64,000 bases of DNA from Acidimicrobiales bacterium (GCA_041394265.1 JAWKIO010000005.1:2046001-2110000); one strand, 5' to 3'; counted from the first letter of the stretch, positions 1 to 8,686 are shown. A program made the numbers and translations. Notes: a model not told the origin generated them from the sequence alone.

Positions 1-1
1 T

Positions 2-1267
2 CGTTTCGAGGTCACCGAGGACGTGTCGGCGTACACCAAGGCCGACTTCCTCCAGCCCGGCAAGGTCACGGCCATGGCGGCGCGGTTCTCGACGGTGGCC
101 GGTGAGTCCGGCTCGCCCGACACCTGGCGTGACCCGCGGGGCTTCGCGTTGAAGTTCTACACCGACGAGGGCAACTACGACATGGTCGGCAACAACACGC
201 CGGTGTTCTTCGTGCGCGACCCGATGAAGTTCCAGCACTTCATCCACTCCCAGAAGCGCCGTGCCGACAACGGCCTACGCGATCACGACATGCAGTGGGA
301 CTTCTGGACGCTGTCGCCCGAGACAGCGCACCAGGTGGCCTGGTTGATGGGCGACCGGGGTGTCCCGAAGACGTGGCGCCACATGAACGGCTACTCGAGC
401 CACACCTACATGTGGGTCAATGCGGACGGCGAGCGGTTCTGGGTCAAGTACCACTTCAAGACCGATCAGGGCATCGAGTACCTGACGCAGGACGAGGCCG
501 ATCAGATGGCCGGGGACGACGCCGACTATCACCGTCGTGATCTGTTCAACTCGATCAAGAGCGGCGACCACCCGTCGTGGACGTTGAAGGTCCAGATCAT
601 GCCGTTCGACGACGCTGCGACGTATCGGTTCAACCCCTTCGACCTCACCAAGGTCTGGCCACACGACGACTACCCGCTGCACGAGGTCGGCAAGATGACG
701 TTGGACCGCAATCCGACCGACTGGCACACCGAAGTCGACCAGCTCGCGTTCCAGCCCAACAACCTCGTGCCGGGGATCGGACCGAGCCCCGACAAGATGC
801 TGCTGGCCCGCCTGATCTCCTACGCCGACGCGCATCGAGCGCGTCTCGGGGTGAACTACCAGCAGATCCCCGTGAACAAGCCGCAGTGCCCGATGCACAG
901 CTACTCCAAGGGCGGGGCCATGCGCGTCGAGCAGGCGAGCGATCCGGTGTACGCCCCGAACTCCTACGGTGGACCGGCCGCAGCAGCGGAGCGATACCCC
1001 GAGGTCGCCACGTGGCAGGCTGACGGCGAGTTCGTTCGGTCTGCCTACACCGCACACGCTGACGACGACGACTTCGTCCAGGCCGGCGTCCTCGTACGGG
1101 AGGTGATGGACGACGCTGCTCGCGATCGTCTCGTGAGCAACGTCAGTGGCCACCTGCTCGACGGGGTGAGCGACGACGTGCTCGCCCGGGCCTTCGAGTA
1201 CTGGCGCAACATCGACAAGGAGGTGGGCGACCGCATCGCCGACGCGGTCGGGAGTGCCGATCGTTAG
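2..1267 (+). CDS. Haem catalase, N-terminus cut by window edge
   Basis: Monofunctional haem catalase, decomposing hydrogen peroxide to water and oxygen in the cytoplasm. The reading frame is open from base 2 and starts within the family's FEVT-DVSAYTKADF segment, so the first 60-80 residues, including the distal catalytic His, lie outside the window. Visible family features are the RFSTVAGE and DPRGFALKFYT segments, the NNTPVFFVRDPMKFQ region, and the proximal haem-ligand motif R-x-x-x-Y in the RLISYADAHRARLG segment. A GTG at base 23 is only an internal Val. It ends at TAG 1265-1267. I am sure of the family; the clade and partner genes cannot be seen. Confidence 0.95.
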   Translation, partial: RFEVTEDVSAYTKADFLQPGKVTAMAARFSTVAGESGSPDTWRDPRGFALKFYTDEGNYDMVGNNTPVFFVRDPMKFQHFIHSQKRRADNGLRDHDMQWDFWTLSPETAHQVAWLMGDRGVPKTWRHMNGYSSHTYMWVNADGERFWVKYHFKTDQGIEYLTQDEADQMAGDDADYHRRDLFNSIKSGDHPSWTLKVQIMPFDDAATYRFNPFDLTKVWPHDDYPLHEVGKMTLDRNPTDWHTEVDQLAFQPNNLVPGIGPSPDKMLLARLISYADAHRARLGVNYQQIPVNKPQCPMHSYSKGGAMRVEQASDPVYAPNSYGGPAAAAERYPEVATWQADGEFVRSAYTAHADDDDFVQAGVLVREVMDDAARDRLVSNVSGHLLDGVSDDVLARAFEYWRNIDKEVGDRIADAVGSADR

Positions 1268-1343
1268 CCCGCGACGCATGTCTTCGCCTCGGCGGCTCGG
1301 CGCCGCCCGGGCGCCGGTGGCGAACCGGATCGGGGAATGGCAA

Positions 1344-1406
1344 TACACTCCGAGGATGCCCGCACCTGCCCTGCGCTCGAGTCCGTTGCCCAACGCGTCC
1401 CGATGA
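1344..1406 (+). promoter_or_regulatory. Candidate leaderless promoter and 16-codon leader ORF
   Basis: The hexamer TACACT (1344-1349) stands six bases before an ATG at 1356, the spacing of a leaderless transcript. That ATG opens a 16-codon reading frame (MPAPALRSSPLPNASR) whose TGA at 1404-1406 overlaps the ATG of the next gene at 1403 in an ATGA junction. No convincing -35 box is present. The mini-ORF could couple translation into the CNNM gene or be chance. Confidence 0.3.
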
Positions 1407-2695
1407 ACGTCGTCGTCACGGTCGTCGTGATCCTGTTGATGGTGTCGGCGAACGCTCTGTTCGTGGCCGCCGAGTTCGCAACGGTTGGGTCTCGTCGATC
1501 GCGCATCCAGACCGCAGCGCAAGGTGGCAACCGATCTGCCGCCCGGCTTCTCGAGATCGTGGCCGACCCGGTGGCGCTCGACAACTACGTGGCCGCTTGC
1601 CAGATCGGCATCACACTGTCGAGTCTCGTGGCTGGCGCCTACGGGCAGGCGCAGCTGACGCCATTGCTCGAGCCGGTCTTCGGATCGGCCGGCCAAGCGG
1701 TTGCGGTCGTGGTCACGCTGGTGCTGATCACCGCCCTGCAAGTCGTGTTGGGCGAGCTGCTGCCGAAGACGGCTGCGCTCCGCTACCCCGAGCGGTTGGC
1801 GATTGGCACGGTGCGTCCGATGCAGATCAGCCAGTGGCTGTTCCGGCCGCTGGTGGCGATCTTCAACGGGTCGGCGTTCGCTGTCATGGGCTGGTTCGGG
1901 CTTCGTGGCGATCACAGCCACGCGCACGTCCACTCTCCCGAGGAACTCGCTGGGCTGTTCGAAGAGAGTGCCGCCGGCGGCCTGATCGATGTGGCCGAGC
2001 GCGACATGGTGGCAGGCGTCCTCAACGTGGAGCACCGCCATGTGCGAGAGATCATGACCCCGAGGCGGCGAATCGTCGGGATCGACGAGACGGCCTCTGT
2101 CGGCGCAGCGCTACAGGAACTCGTCGAGCGTCCTCACTCACGATTCCCGGTGTGGTCGGGTGCCGATCGCGACGTGCGGGGACTGGTGCATCTCCGCGAC
2201 CTCTACCTCCAGTCTCGGGTCGACCCCAACGTCGCCGTCACCAGCGTTGCTCGACCCGTGCTCGCTGTCGCCGAGACCCTCACTGTCCCCGCCCTGTGGC
2301 AAATGCTCGACGAGGCCGAGGAACACTGCGCCTTGGTGGTGAACGAGTACGGTGCGGTCGCCGGCATCGTCACCCTCGAGGATGCGATCGAGGAGATATT
2401 CGGAGAGGTCCGTGACGAGTTCGACTCCGGGCCGGATCCGATCGTGATCGAGGGCAGCCGAGCCTCGGTGCACGGCGAGGTGCTCCTTGAAGACCTCAAC
2501 CGCCGCTTCGGACTCTCGCTCCCCACCGACACGGTCGACACGGTCGGCGGACTGGTGTGGCACGAGCTCGGGCGGGTACCTGTTCGTGGTGAACGCGTGG
2601 AGCTCGCCGACGGCCATCTGTCGGTCACGATCGACGACGTGGAGCTGCATGCGATCGACCGCCTCAGCTTCGACATCCCTGGGATGGCGTCGTGA
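1403..2695 (+). CDS. CNNM/HlyC-CorC family transmembrane CBS protein (first of pair)
   Basis: Membrane protein of the hemolysin C/CorC (CNNM, DUF21) family, linked to magnesium or cobalt efflux and homeostasis. An N-terminal DUF21 membrane domain (about residues 1-185, several hydrophobic segments beginning MNVVVTVVVILLMVSANALFV) carries the family's FVAAEFATVGSRRSR and GELLPKTAALRYPER segments. A CBS pair follows (about 200-330, with LVVNEYGAVAGIVTLEDAIEEIFGE), then a C-terminal transporter-associated CorC_HlyC domain. I start at ATG 1403 because the hydrophobic DUF21 segment begins there; an upstream in-frame ATG at 1337 would add 22 unlikely residues. It overlaps the next paralogue by GTGA. 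Substrate is not proven. Confidence 0.9.
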   Translation: MNVVVTVVVILLMVSANALFVAAEFATVGSRRSRIQTAAQGGNRSAARLLEIVADPVALDNYVAACQIGITLSSLVAGAYGQAQLTPLLEPVFGSAGQAVAVVVTLVLITALQVVLGELLPKTAALRYPERLAIGTVRPMQISQWLFRPLVAIFNGSAFAVMGWFGLRGDHSHAHVHSPEELAGLFEESAAGGLIDVAERDMVAGVLNVEHRHVREIMTPRRRIVGIDETASVGAALQELVERPHSRFPVWSGADRDVRGLVHLRDLYLQSRVDPNVAVTSVARPVLAVAETLTVPALWQMLDEAEEHCALVVNEYGAVAGIVTLEDAIEEIFGEVRDEFDSGPDPIVIEGSRASVHGEVLLEDLNRRFGLSLPTDTVDTVGGLVWHELGRVPVRGERVELADGHLSVTIDDVELHAIDRLSFDIPGMAS

Positions 2696-4008
2696 TCGGA
2701 GAGGTCATTGTCCCCATCGTCGTGATCGTGGCGCTCGTCGCCCTCAATGGCGTCTTCGTCGCTGCCGAGTTCGCACTGGTGGCGGCGCGGCCGAGCCGCC
2801 TTCGACCCCTTGACGCCGACGGCAACCGAGCGGCGCGATGGCTGCTCGCCCTGTTCGAACGTCACGCCGGCAAGGACAGTTACATCGCCGTCGCCCAGCT
2901 CGGCATCACGCTCGCCTCCATCGGCCTCGGCATGTATGGCGAGCCCGCCGTTGCCCACTGGCTTTACGGTCCCTTCGAGAACGCCGGTCTCACCGAGGCC
3001 GCGGCGCACAGCGTCGGGTTCATCATCGCCCTGTCCGCTATCACCTACCTGCACGTCGTGTTCGGTGAGATGATTCCCAAGGCGCTCGCCCTGCAGGCCC
3101 CGGAATCGGTGAGCATCAAGGTGAATCCGTTGATGCGGTCGTTCGGTGCTGCGTTCCGACCGGTGGTCTCTCTCCTCAACACGATCGCATTCGCGTTGAT
3201 GCGGCTCCTGCGTATCCCCGAGCCCGACAAGCGCCTCTCGCTGCACACCAGCGCCGAGCTGGCGATCGTCGCCGATGAGGCAGCCGAGGGTGGCCAGCTC
3301 GGCTTGCTGCAACGAGATCTCATTCGCAGCATCTTCGATCTCGACGATCGCACGGCCGAAGAGATCATGGTGACGCGTTCGAACATCGCTGCCATCGAGC
3401 TGGCGGCAACGCCCGAAGCGGTCGAGGCCACCATCACGGCGTCCGCCAGGAGCCGATACCCCGTCATCGACGGCGACCTCGACCACGTTGTCGGCATGCT
3501 GCACATCAAGGACTTCATCCGAGCACAGCAGCGCGGCGAATCCCCTGACCTCGCCGCGCTGATACGACCGTTGCCGACCGTTGCGGCCACGACATCCGCC
3601 GAGGACCTCCTCGAGCAGTTCAAGCACGGCAACGCCCACGCTGCGCTCGTGATCGACGAGTACGGCGGCACGCTCGGCTTCGTCGCCCTGGACGACGTCA
3701 TTGCCGAGGTGATGGAGCATGACCCGCCCGACACGGTCACGACGAATGCCGACGGGTCGATCACCATCGACGGCGAGACCACCCTCGCCGAGCTGCGTTC
3801 GGAGCATCATCTCGATCTCGATCATCCCGACGTCGTGACCGTTGCCGGTGTCGTCCTCGCTGCCAGCGGGACGGTTCCGCCTGAGGGGACCAGGGTGAGC
3901 TACGGCTCGTACGACCTCATCGTCGAGGCGACGGAGGGCCACCGGATCACCAGCGTGCGGATCAGCGCCCGACCAGCCGACGACGGTGGCACGCACGAGA
4001 GCGCGTGA
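2692..4008 (+). CDS. CNNM/HlyC-CorC family transmembrane CBS protein (second of pair)
   Basis: Paralogue of the preceding gene and co-translated with it (GTG start overlapping the upstream TGA). The DUF21 membrane domain has FVAAEFALVAARPSRL and FGEMIPKALALQAPE. It is followed by a CBS pair with ALVIDEYGGTLGFVALDDVIAEVMEH and a C-terminal CorC_HlyC domain (TLAELRSEHHLDLDH). The protein is 438 residues, normal for the family. Tandem CNNM pairs are common in actinobacteria and may form heteromers in the membrane; that is inference. Likely ion efflux or homeostasis. Confidence 0.9.
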   Translation: MIGEVIVPIVVIVALVALNGVFVAAEFALVAARPSRLRPLDADGNRAARWLLALFERHAGKDSYIAVAQLGITLASIGLGMYGEPAVAHWLYGPFENAGLTEAAAHSVGFIIALSAITYLHVVFGEMIPKALALQAPESVSIKVNPLMRSFGAAFRPVVSLLNTIAFALMRLLRIPEPDKRLSLHTSAELAIVADEAAEGGQLGLLQRDLIRSIFDLDDRTAEEIMVTRSNIAAIELAATPEAVEATITASARSRYPVIDGDLDHVVGMLHIKDFIRAQQRGESPDLAALIRPLPTVAATTSAEDLLEQFKHGNAHAALVIDEYGGTLGFVALDDVIAEVMEHDPPDTVTTNADGSITIDGETTLAELRSEHHLDLDHPDVVTVAGVVLAASGTVPPEGTRVSYGSYDLIVEATEGHRITSVRISARPADDGGTHESA

Positions 4009-4027
4009 GCCCGAGGTCGAGTGAGGG

Positions 4028-4666
4028 TCAGGTGCGGTGCGTGTCGGCGGGGCCGCGAAGGTAGCCGCCGAGCTGGGTGGTGAATGGCGGCCGGAGCCTG
4101 GCTCGGATGTCGGCGGCGGGCCGTGAGGTATCCCCGTCGGGGTGATCGAGAAGCCACCGGTGCTGTTCGACGAAGTAGAGGGCCCAGAGGTTGTAGGCGA
4201 GTTGGCGGCTGTCGACGGTCGCCTCGAGCACCCGACGCCGCTTCGCCTCCTCGAGTCGGTCGGCGGTGCGGCCCAGGAGGTTGTCCATGGCCTCTTGCAC
4301 CTGCTCCCGTCCGGCGCCGGCACCGGCGGTGGTCATGTACTGGCGGGTGAGCTCGGGTGCGCTGCACATGAGTTGGAGCAGTCGGGCGTAGACCGTGACG
4401 AGGGCCTCGATGATGTCGTGATGATCGTCGTTGTCGGTTGCCATGAACGCCTGGTCGATCCATGCGCTGAAATCGTCGTGAAAGACGCGATTGACCAGCG
4501 CTGCCTTGGAGCCGACGTGGAAGTAGACGGCGCCCTTGCTCACGCCCGCTCGGCTGGCGATGTCGTCCACGGTGGTACCGGCGTAGCCGTTGCGGGCGAA
4601 GAGGATGCGAGCAGCGCGCAGGATGCGCTCGAGCTTGTCCCGTTTGTTGTCTTCGGCTCGGCCCAC
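4028..4666 (-). CDS. TetR family regulator, divergent from Rieske dioxygenase
   Basis: TetR-type repressor. The N-terminal helix-turn-helix includes ILRAARILFARNGYAGTTVDDIASRAGVSKGAVYFHVGSK; the C-terminal half is the variable ligand-binding domain. I choose the GTG at 4666 because TACCGT sits 7 bases upstream (leaderless pattern), and because the ATG at 4777 would leave only 11 bases before the divergent dioxygenase gene and would place a perfect palindrome inside the coding region. The alternative start at 4777 adds 37 low-complexity residues. It probably controls the divergent ring-hydroxylating oxygenase and itself. Confidence 0.85.
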   Translation of the reverse strand: MGRAEDNKRDKLERILRAARILFARNGYAGTTVDDIASRAGVSKGAVYFHVGSKAALVNRVFHDDFSAWIDQAFMATDNDDHHDIIEALVTVYARLLQLMCSAPELTRQYMTTAGAGAGREQVQEAMDNLLGRTADRLEEAKRRRVLEATVDSRQLAYNLWALYFVEQHRWLLDHPDGDTSRPAADIRARLRPPFTTQLGGYLRGPADTHRT

Positions 4667-4721
4667 CGCAGCGACGGTACGGCTTCGGCTGGCCGGCGAC
4701 CACTCCGGCTGGGCACCCGTT

Positions 4722-4735
4722 TCGACTGCAGTCGA
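4722..4735. promoter_or_regulatory. Candidate TetR operator (14-bp perfect palindrome)
   Basis: TCGACTGCAGTCGA is a perfect 14-bp inverted repeat between the divergent TetR and dioxygenase genes. It lies about 20 bases before a TAGGGT hexamer (4755-4760) that could be the -10 of the dioxygenase operon, so a bound repressor would cover the -35 region. Sequence palindromicity is seen; TetR binding is inferred. Confidence 0.5.
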
Positions 4736-4788
4736 TTTTCTTGATCGGGGCGCGTAGGGTTCGCCCTGCGTCGACATGAGGGGGACCC

Positions 4789-6102
4789 GTGGGTGAGGTG
4801 AGGGTGGACATCGGGCGGGCAGCCGCCTTGGTCGAGCCGGATGACGGGCGTCTGCATCGTCGGATCTTCACCGATCCCGAGGTGTACGAGTTGGAGCTGG
4901 AGCGGATCTTCGCCCGGTGCTGGCTCTTCGTCGGTCACGAGTCGCAGATCCGCCATCCCGGAGACTTCGTGGCGTCGCTCATGGGTGAAGACCCGGTGTT
5001 GGTCGTGCGGGACCGGCACGGAACGGTGCGGGTGCTGCTGAACGCGTGCACACACAAGGGGCGCACGGTGTGCGATCACGATGAGGGCAACACGACCGGG
5101 TTCACCTGCCCATACCACGGGTGGACGTTCCGCACGACGGGCGAACTCGGCGGCGTGCCGAACAGCGCCGATGCCTACTACGGAGAGCTCGACAAGTCCC
5201 GGCTCGGTCTTCGCCAGGCACGCGTCGATACCCACCGCGGCCTGATCTTCGCCACCTGGGATCCCGACGCACCCTCGCTTGCCGAGTACCTCGGCGGCAT
5301 GCGTTGGTACCTCGACATCGCCCTCGACCGCTGCGCCGGAGGCACCGAGCTGATCGGGCCACCGCAGCGTTTCGTCGTCGACGCCAACTGGAAGACCGGC
5401 GCCGAGAACTTCATCTCCGACTTCCAGCATGCCCAATCAATCGCTCACGCGTCGGCGCTGCGAGCAGTCGGTAGCGGCGACCCGGCGAGGGTGACAGACG
5501 GCGTGCAGGCCAACCCGGCACCCGGTCACGGACTCTTCCTGTTCCGGGCGCAGCAGGATCGAGCGAACACCCTGCGATCACAGGACTTCATGTCGGCCAA
5601 CAGTCCCGAGGCCGTTGCCCGCCTGGGCGAGCTCCGAGGTTCCGGAGCGATCGACCCGATTGCCGGCACGGTCTTTCCGAACCTGTCGTTCAACTTCATG
5701 CCGACCATCGCCAACCTGCGGATGTGGATGCCGCGAGGGCCGGGCCGTATGGAGGTCTGGACGTGGGGCATCGTCGACGCCGACGTCGACCCAGCGGTCA
5801 AGGCGCAGATGGTGGCCAGCTTCCAGATGTCGTTCGGCGTCTCTGGCCTCGTCGAGCAAGATGACGGCGACCAGTGGCAGGAGGTCACCAACTCCGGTCG
5901 CGGCTACATGACCCGCAACGACTGGTCGTACATCGGTATGGGTCTCGGTCACGAATTTACCGACCCGGACCTGCCAGGCGAGCTCGGTCTGCTCATCAGT
6001 GAGTCCAACGCCCGTGCGTTCTACCGACGATGGCAGGACCTGCTCCTGCACGACCGCTGGGAAGACCTGCCGGCCACGACGCATCGGCGTGCTGAACGAT
6101 GA
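4789..6102 (+). CDS. Aromatic ring-hydroxylating (Rieske) dioxygenase, alpha subunit
   Basis: Large catalytic subunit of a Rieske non-haem iron oxygenase. The Rieske cluster ligands are Cys87-x-His89 (NACTHKG) and Cys107-x-x-His110 (CPYHGW). The mononuclear iron site is in the C-terminal domain, with Asp211, His214 and His220 in NFISDFQHAQSIAHAS; the 5-residue gap between histidines matches biphenyl-dioxygenase-type enzymes. It is translationally coupled to the beta subunit (ATGA). No ferredoxin or reductase gene is adjacent, so electron transfer partners must lie elsewhere. Substrate is unknown, probably an aromatic compound. GTG start at 4789; GTG 4798 is an alternative. Confidence 0.9.
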   Translation: MGEVRVDIGRAAALVEPDDGRLHRRIFTDPEVYELELERIFARCWLFVGHESQIRHPGDFVASLMGEDPVLVVRDRHGTVRVLLNACTHKGRTVCDHDEGNTTGFTCPYHGWTFRTTGELGGVPNSADAYYGELDKSRLGLRQARVDTHRGLIFATWDPDAPSLAEYLGGMRWYLDIALDRCAGGTELIGPPQRFVVDANWKTGAENFISDFQHAQSIAHASALRAVGSGDPARVTDGVQANPAPGHGLFLFRAQQDRANTLRSQDFMSANSPEAVARLGELRGSGAIDPIAGTVFPNLSFNFMPTIANLRMWMPRGPGRMEVWTWGIVDADVDPAVKAQMVASFQMSFGVSGLVEQDDGDQWQEVTNSGRGYMTRNDWSYIGMGLGHEFTDPDLPGELGLLISESNARAFYRRWQDLLLHDRWEDLPATTHRRAER

Positions 6103-6635
6103 TCGAACCCAAGACCACTCCACCAGCAGGCGTTCCGCTCGAGCGGGTGATCGAGTTGACGCAGCTGCTCAACCACGAGGCCCAGTTGCTCGACGACGGC
6201 CGCTACGAGGACTGGCTGGCGCTGCTCGCCGCCGACATCACCTACTCCGCGCCGATACACAACGACCAGCTGGGCGACACGGCGTCGAGCGAAGACGAGG
6301 CGCCGACACTGACGTACTTTCGAGACAACTTGGGCACGCTGCAGGTGCGTGTCGCCAAGATCCGGACGGGGCTGGCCCAAACCGAGAATCCGCCGTCGCG
6401 CACGGTCCGCCTCATTGGCACGGTCACCGTCGGCGCCGAACTCGAACCCGGACACGTGCCGGTTCGCAGCGCCTTCTTGTTGTACCGGCATCGTCGTCAA
6501 CGGCAGGTCGAGATCCTCTCGGGCCATCGTCATGACGTGTGGCGCGCCACCGGCGATGGCTGGCAGCTGGCCCAACGTGAGATTCGCTTCGCCGCCAACG
6601 TTCTGCCGACCAAGAGTCTCTCGCTGCTGTTTTGA
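6099..6635 (+). CDS. Aromatic ring-hydroxylating dioxygenase, beta subunit
   Basis: Small NTF2/SnoaL-fold subunit that packs with the Rieske alpha subunit into an alpha3beta3 oxygenase. The ATG overlaps the alpha-subunit TGA. Family features are the N-terminal LLNHEAQLLDDGRYEDWLALLAADITYSAPI, a central RVAKIRTGLAQTENPPSRT segment, and a C-terminal strand ending ANVLPTKSLSLLF. Length (178 aa) is normal. It has no catalytic residues of its own in known relatives and mainly stabilises the complex. Confidence 0.88.
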   Translation: MIEPKTTPPAGVPLERVIELTQLLNHEAQLLDDGRYEDWLALLAADITYSAPIHNDQLGDTASSEDEAPTLTYFRDNLGTLQVRVAKIRTGLAQTENPPSRTVRLIGTVTVGAELEPGHVPVRSAFLLYRHRRQRQVEILSGHRHDVWRATGDGWQLAQREIRFAANVLPTKSLSLLF

Positions 6636-6674
6636 TCGGGTCGAAATGTAAAGCGACGTTGTCGGAAAGTCTAC

Positions 6675-6703
6675 TTGACACAAAGACAAGTCACCTTTAC
6701 AGT
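6675..6703 (+). promoter_or_regulatory. Sigma70-type promoter for a leaderless membrane protein/XRE operon
   Basis: TTGACA (6675-6680) and TACAGT (6698-6703) are separated by 17 bases. The ATG of the next gene starts 8 bases after the -10, so the transcript probably begins at the start codon. A short inverted repeat, ACTTG (6673-6677) and CAAGT (6687-6691), overlaps the -35 and is a candidate operator for the XRE protein encoded by the second gene. Confidence 0.65.
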
Positions 6704-6710
6704 CATTCGC

Positions 6711-7145
6711 ATGACACACGCGAATGACTCCACCATCGCTGCGGCACGACGCAGCCCACGCCTCAGCGCTGAAGACAAGCGCCAGCGCAACAGCTATCTC
6801 CGTGAATTCGTTCCGGCGATCGTGACCTTCTGGATCCTTCTGGCGATCGTGCAGAGCTCCGTCGATGCGACCACCTCGAGGGCCCGGCTCTGGGTCCTGC
6901 TGCCCGTTCTGCCCATGGTCGGCGTTGCCGTCGCCCTGTACCGGGCAACACAGCGGGCCGATGAGTACGGCCGGATCGTCATGCTCGAATCCATGGCGCT
7001 TGGGTTCGGGGTCTCGATGATCGCTGCGCTGGCGCTCGGCTTCCTCGGAATGATCGGGGTGGCGTGGACCTTCGGCGGATGGTTGATCTTTGGTGCCGGT
7101 ATGACGACCTGGGGCACCACCCTGCTCGTTCGGAGTGTGGCCTGA
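6711..7145 (+). CDS. Four-helix membrane protein paired with XRE regulator
   Basis: Small integral membrane protein (144 aa) with four predicted transmembrane segments: about residues 36-53 (FVPAIVTFWILLAIVQ), 63-85, 95-118 and 122-142. There is a charged N-terminal tail (RRSPRLSAEDKRQRNS) and no catalytic motif. I start at ATG 6711, just downstream of a strong promoter; an upstream in-frame codon at 6675 lies inside the -35 box. The next gene's ATG overlaps its stop (TGATG). Pairs of small membrane proteins and XRE regulators are widespread; the role of this one is unknown. Confidence 0.75.
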   Translation: MTHANDSTIAAARRSPRLSAEDKRQRNSYLREFVPAIVTFWILLAIVQSSVDATTSRARLWVLLPVLPMVGVAVALYRATQRADEYGRIVMLESMALGFGVSMIAALALGFLGMIGVAWTFGGWLIFGAGMTTWGTTLLVRSVA

Positions 7146-7372
7146 TGGAAAACCGTCTGAAGGAGCTCCGCGCCGTCAACGGTTGGAGCCAGGCCCACCT
7201 CGCCGATCTGCTCGGCGTCAGTCGTCAGACCGTGAATGCGCTCGAGAAGGGCCGCTACGACCCGAGCCTCCCGCTGGCCTTCCGTCTCGCCCGAGTCTTC
7301 TCGACCAACATCGAAGACCTCTTTACGCCCGACCATGAAGACCTCGGGGAGCCCGCTGCCTCGCTCGCCTGA
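7145..7372 (+). CDS. Small XRE-family HTH regulator (YozG-like)
   Basis: A 75-residue DNA-binding protein, essentially only an XRE helix-turn-helix (ENRLKELRAVNGWSQAHLADLLGVSRQTVNALEKGRY) with the family's C-terminal LARVFSTNIEDLF segment. Co-translated with the upstream membrane protein. It probably represses the shared promoter at 6675-6703. There is no ligand domain, so control may come through the membrane partner; that is inference. Confidence 0.85.
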   Translation: MENRLKELRAVNGWSQAHLADLLGVSRQTVNALEKGRYDPSLPLAFRLARVFSTNIEDLFTPDHEDLGEPAASLA

Positions 7373-7480
7373 ATGATCGCAGTACAGTGACCGAGCCCTC
7401 CACTGGGGGCACGAGATGGCCCGGCGCCGCCGAGGAGAGCGCCAACACATGCACCACCGGAGGCTGATCCGCACCGCTCG

Positions 7481-8002
7481 ATGACCGGGCCGGGAGCGAA
7501 GAGCACGTCCCGCCAGATGCGTCGCCAACGTCGGCTTCGCCAACATGGTTGCTGGGATCACTTGATCGTTGCGCCGCTCTGGGTGGCCTACGGAGCGAAC
7601 CTCGGGACGCTCTTGCGCACCTGTGACGCCGTGGGGGCGTGCATGGCGCTGCCCGACACGGCTCACTACCGCGACGCGCTGGCTACGGGCGACACGCTCG
7701 CCCGCCGTCCCCACATCCACTGGGTGCGACGATCCAAACTCCGCTGGGTCGACGAGCAACGCAGCAACGGTTGGCGAATCGTGGCCGTCGAACTGGCCGA
7801 CGATGCCATTCCGCTGCCTCGGCTCGACGTGGCACGGGGTCGAACGGTGGTGCTGCTGGGGCACGAACACCACGGGATCCCCGACGAAGCGTGGCCGCTG
7901 CTCGACGATGTGGTCGAGATCCCGATGACCGGCCGCGGCGCCAGCTTGAATGTCGCGGTGGCCGGATCGCTGGTGCTCTACCGCCTGGCGGGACTCGCGT
8001 GA
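7481..8002 (+). CDS. SpoU/TrmH-type RNA 2'-O-methyltransferase
   Basis: SPOUT-fold methyltransferase that places a 2'-O-methyl group on tRNA or rRNA ribose using S-adenosylmethionine. Motif 1 is YGANLGTLLRTCDAVG (about residues 37-52). Motif 2 is TVVLLGHEHHGIPDEAW and motif 3 is IPMTGRGASLNVAVAGSLVLY, the trefoil-knot SAM pocket. At 173 aa it is a minimal SpoU domain without an N-terminal substrate-binding domain, and a basic N-terminus (SRQMRRQRRLRQ) may contact RNA. The exact target nucleotide cannot be told. ATG 7481 follows weak ribosome-binding sequence. Confidence 0.85.
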   Translation: MTGPGAKSTSRQMRRQRRLRQHGCWDHLIVAPLWVAYGANLGTLLRTCDAVGACMALPDTAHYRDALATGDTLARRPHIHWVRRSKLRWVDEQRSNGWRIVAVELADDAIPLPRLDVARGRTVVLLGHEHHGIPDEAWPLLDDVVEIPMTGRGASLNVAVAGSLVLYRLAGLA

Positions 8003-8053
8003 CCGTCGGGCTGTCGGCGAATGGGGGTTACTCCTCGCTGAGGCGGCTGGGTG

Positions 8054-8491
8054 TCAGCGACCGGTGAGTTCCTCGGCGAGCATGACCAGGATGCCGCTGG
8101 GGCCACGCAGATAGGTCAGCCGGTAGAGGTCTTCGTAGCGAGCGACGCCGCGCAGCGGGTGGCAGCCATGCCGAGCAGCGATCGCCAGGGCCTCGTCGAG
8201 ATCATCGACGGAGAACGCAACGCGGTGCATGCCGATCTCGTTGGGTCGAATCGGATCGCGTTCGATCGCGTCGGGGTGGAGATACTCGAAGAGCTCCAGT
8301 CGAGCGTTGCCGTCCGGGGTCTCGAGCATGGCGATCTTGGCGTGGTTGTCGTCGAGATCCACGGCGGTGTCGGACCACCCGCCGCCGACCTCGGCCTGAC
8401 CGATCACGGTCAGGCCGAGATCGGTGAAGAAGGCAACGGCAGCATCGAGATCGCGGACGGCGATGCCAATGTTCTCCATCTTGATCGGCAT
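8054..8491 (-). CDS. VOC/glyoxalase-fold protein
   Basis: A 145-residue vicinal-oxygen-chelate protein with two beta-alpha-beta-beta-beta repeats: MENIGIAVRDLDAAVAFFTD at the N-terminus and GMHRVAFSVDDLDEALAIA in the second half. Such proteins bind a divalent metal and act as lyases, dioxygenases, epimerases or resistance proteins; the reaction is not evident here. A candidate metal residue is Glu in LELFEYL. Start ATG 8491 chosen because upstream frame loses VOC similarity. It faces the RNA methyltransferase gene. Confidence 0.75.
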   Translation of the reverse strand: MPIKMENIGIAVRDLDAAVAFFTDLGLTVIGQAEVGGGWSDTAVDLDDNHAKIAMLETPDGNARLELFEYLHPDAIERDPIRPNEIGMHRVAFSVDDLDEALAIAARHGCHPLRGVARYEDLYRLTYLRGPSGILVMLAEELTGR

Positions 8492-8686
8492 GCGGCGCAC
8501 GCTACTCGCGGCGGCAGATGAGGTCTCCTGGTCCGCGCTGCTGGTGGCGGCCGAGCATGGTCTTTGAGGACCTCGTCTCCTTCCCGGTACCGTCTGTCGC
8601 ACGCGTGGCGAGCGGAAGTTGCGGATCGCCTGTCGGTGACACGTGATGCCACGCGCTGCAAGTTTGGACGAGGGGCTGGTCTCTGC

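Noticed and set aside
275..2041. Long minus-strand open frame across catalase and CNNM genes
   Set aside because: Typical high-GC antisense shadow; codons on the plus strand encode clear protein families.
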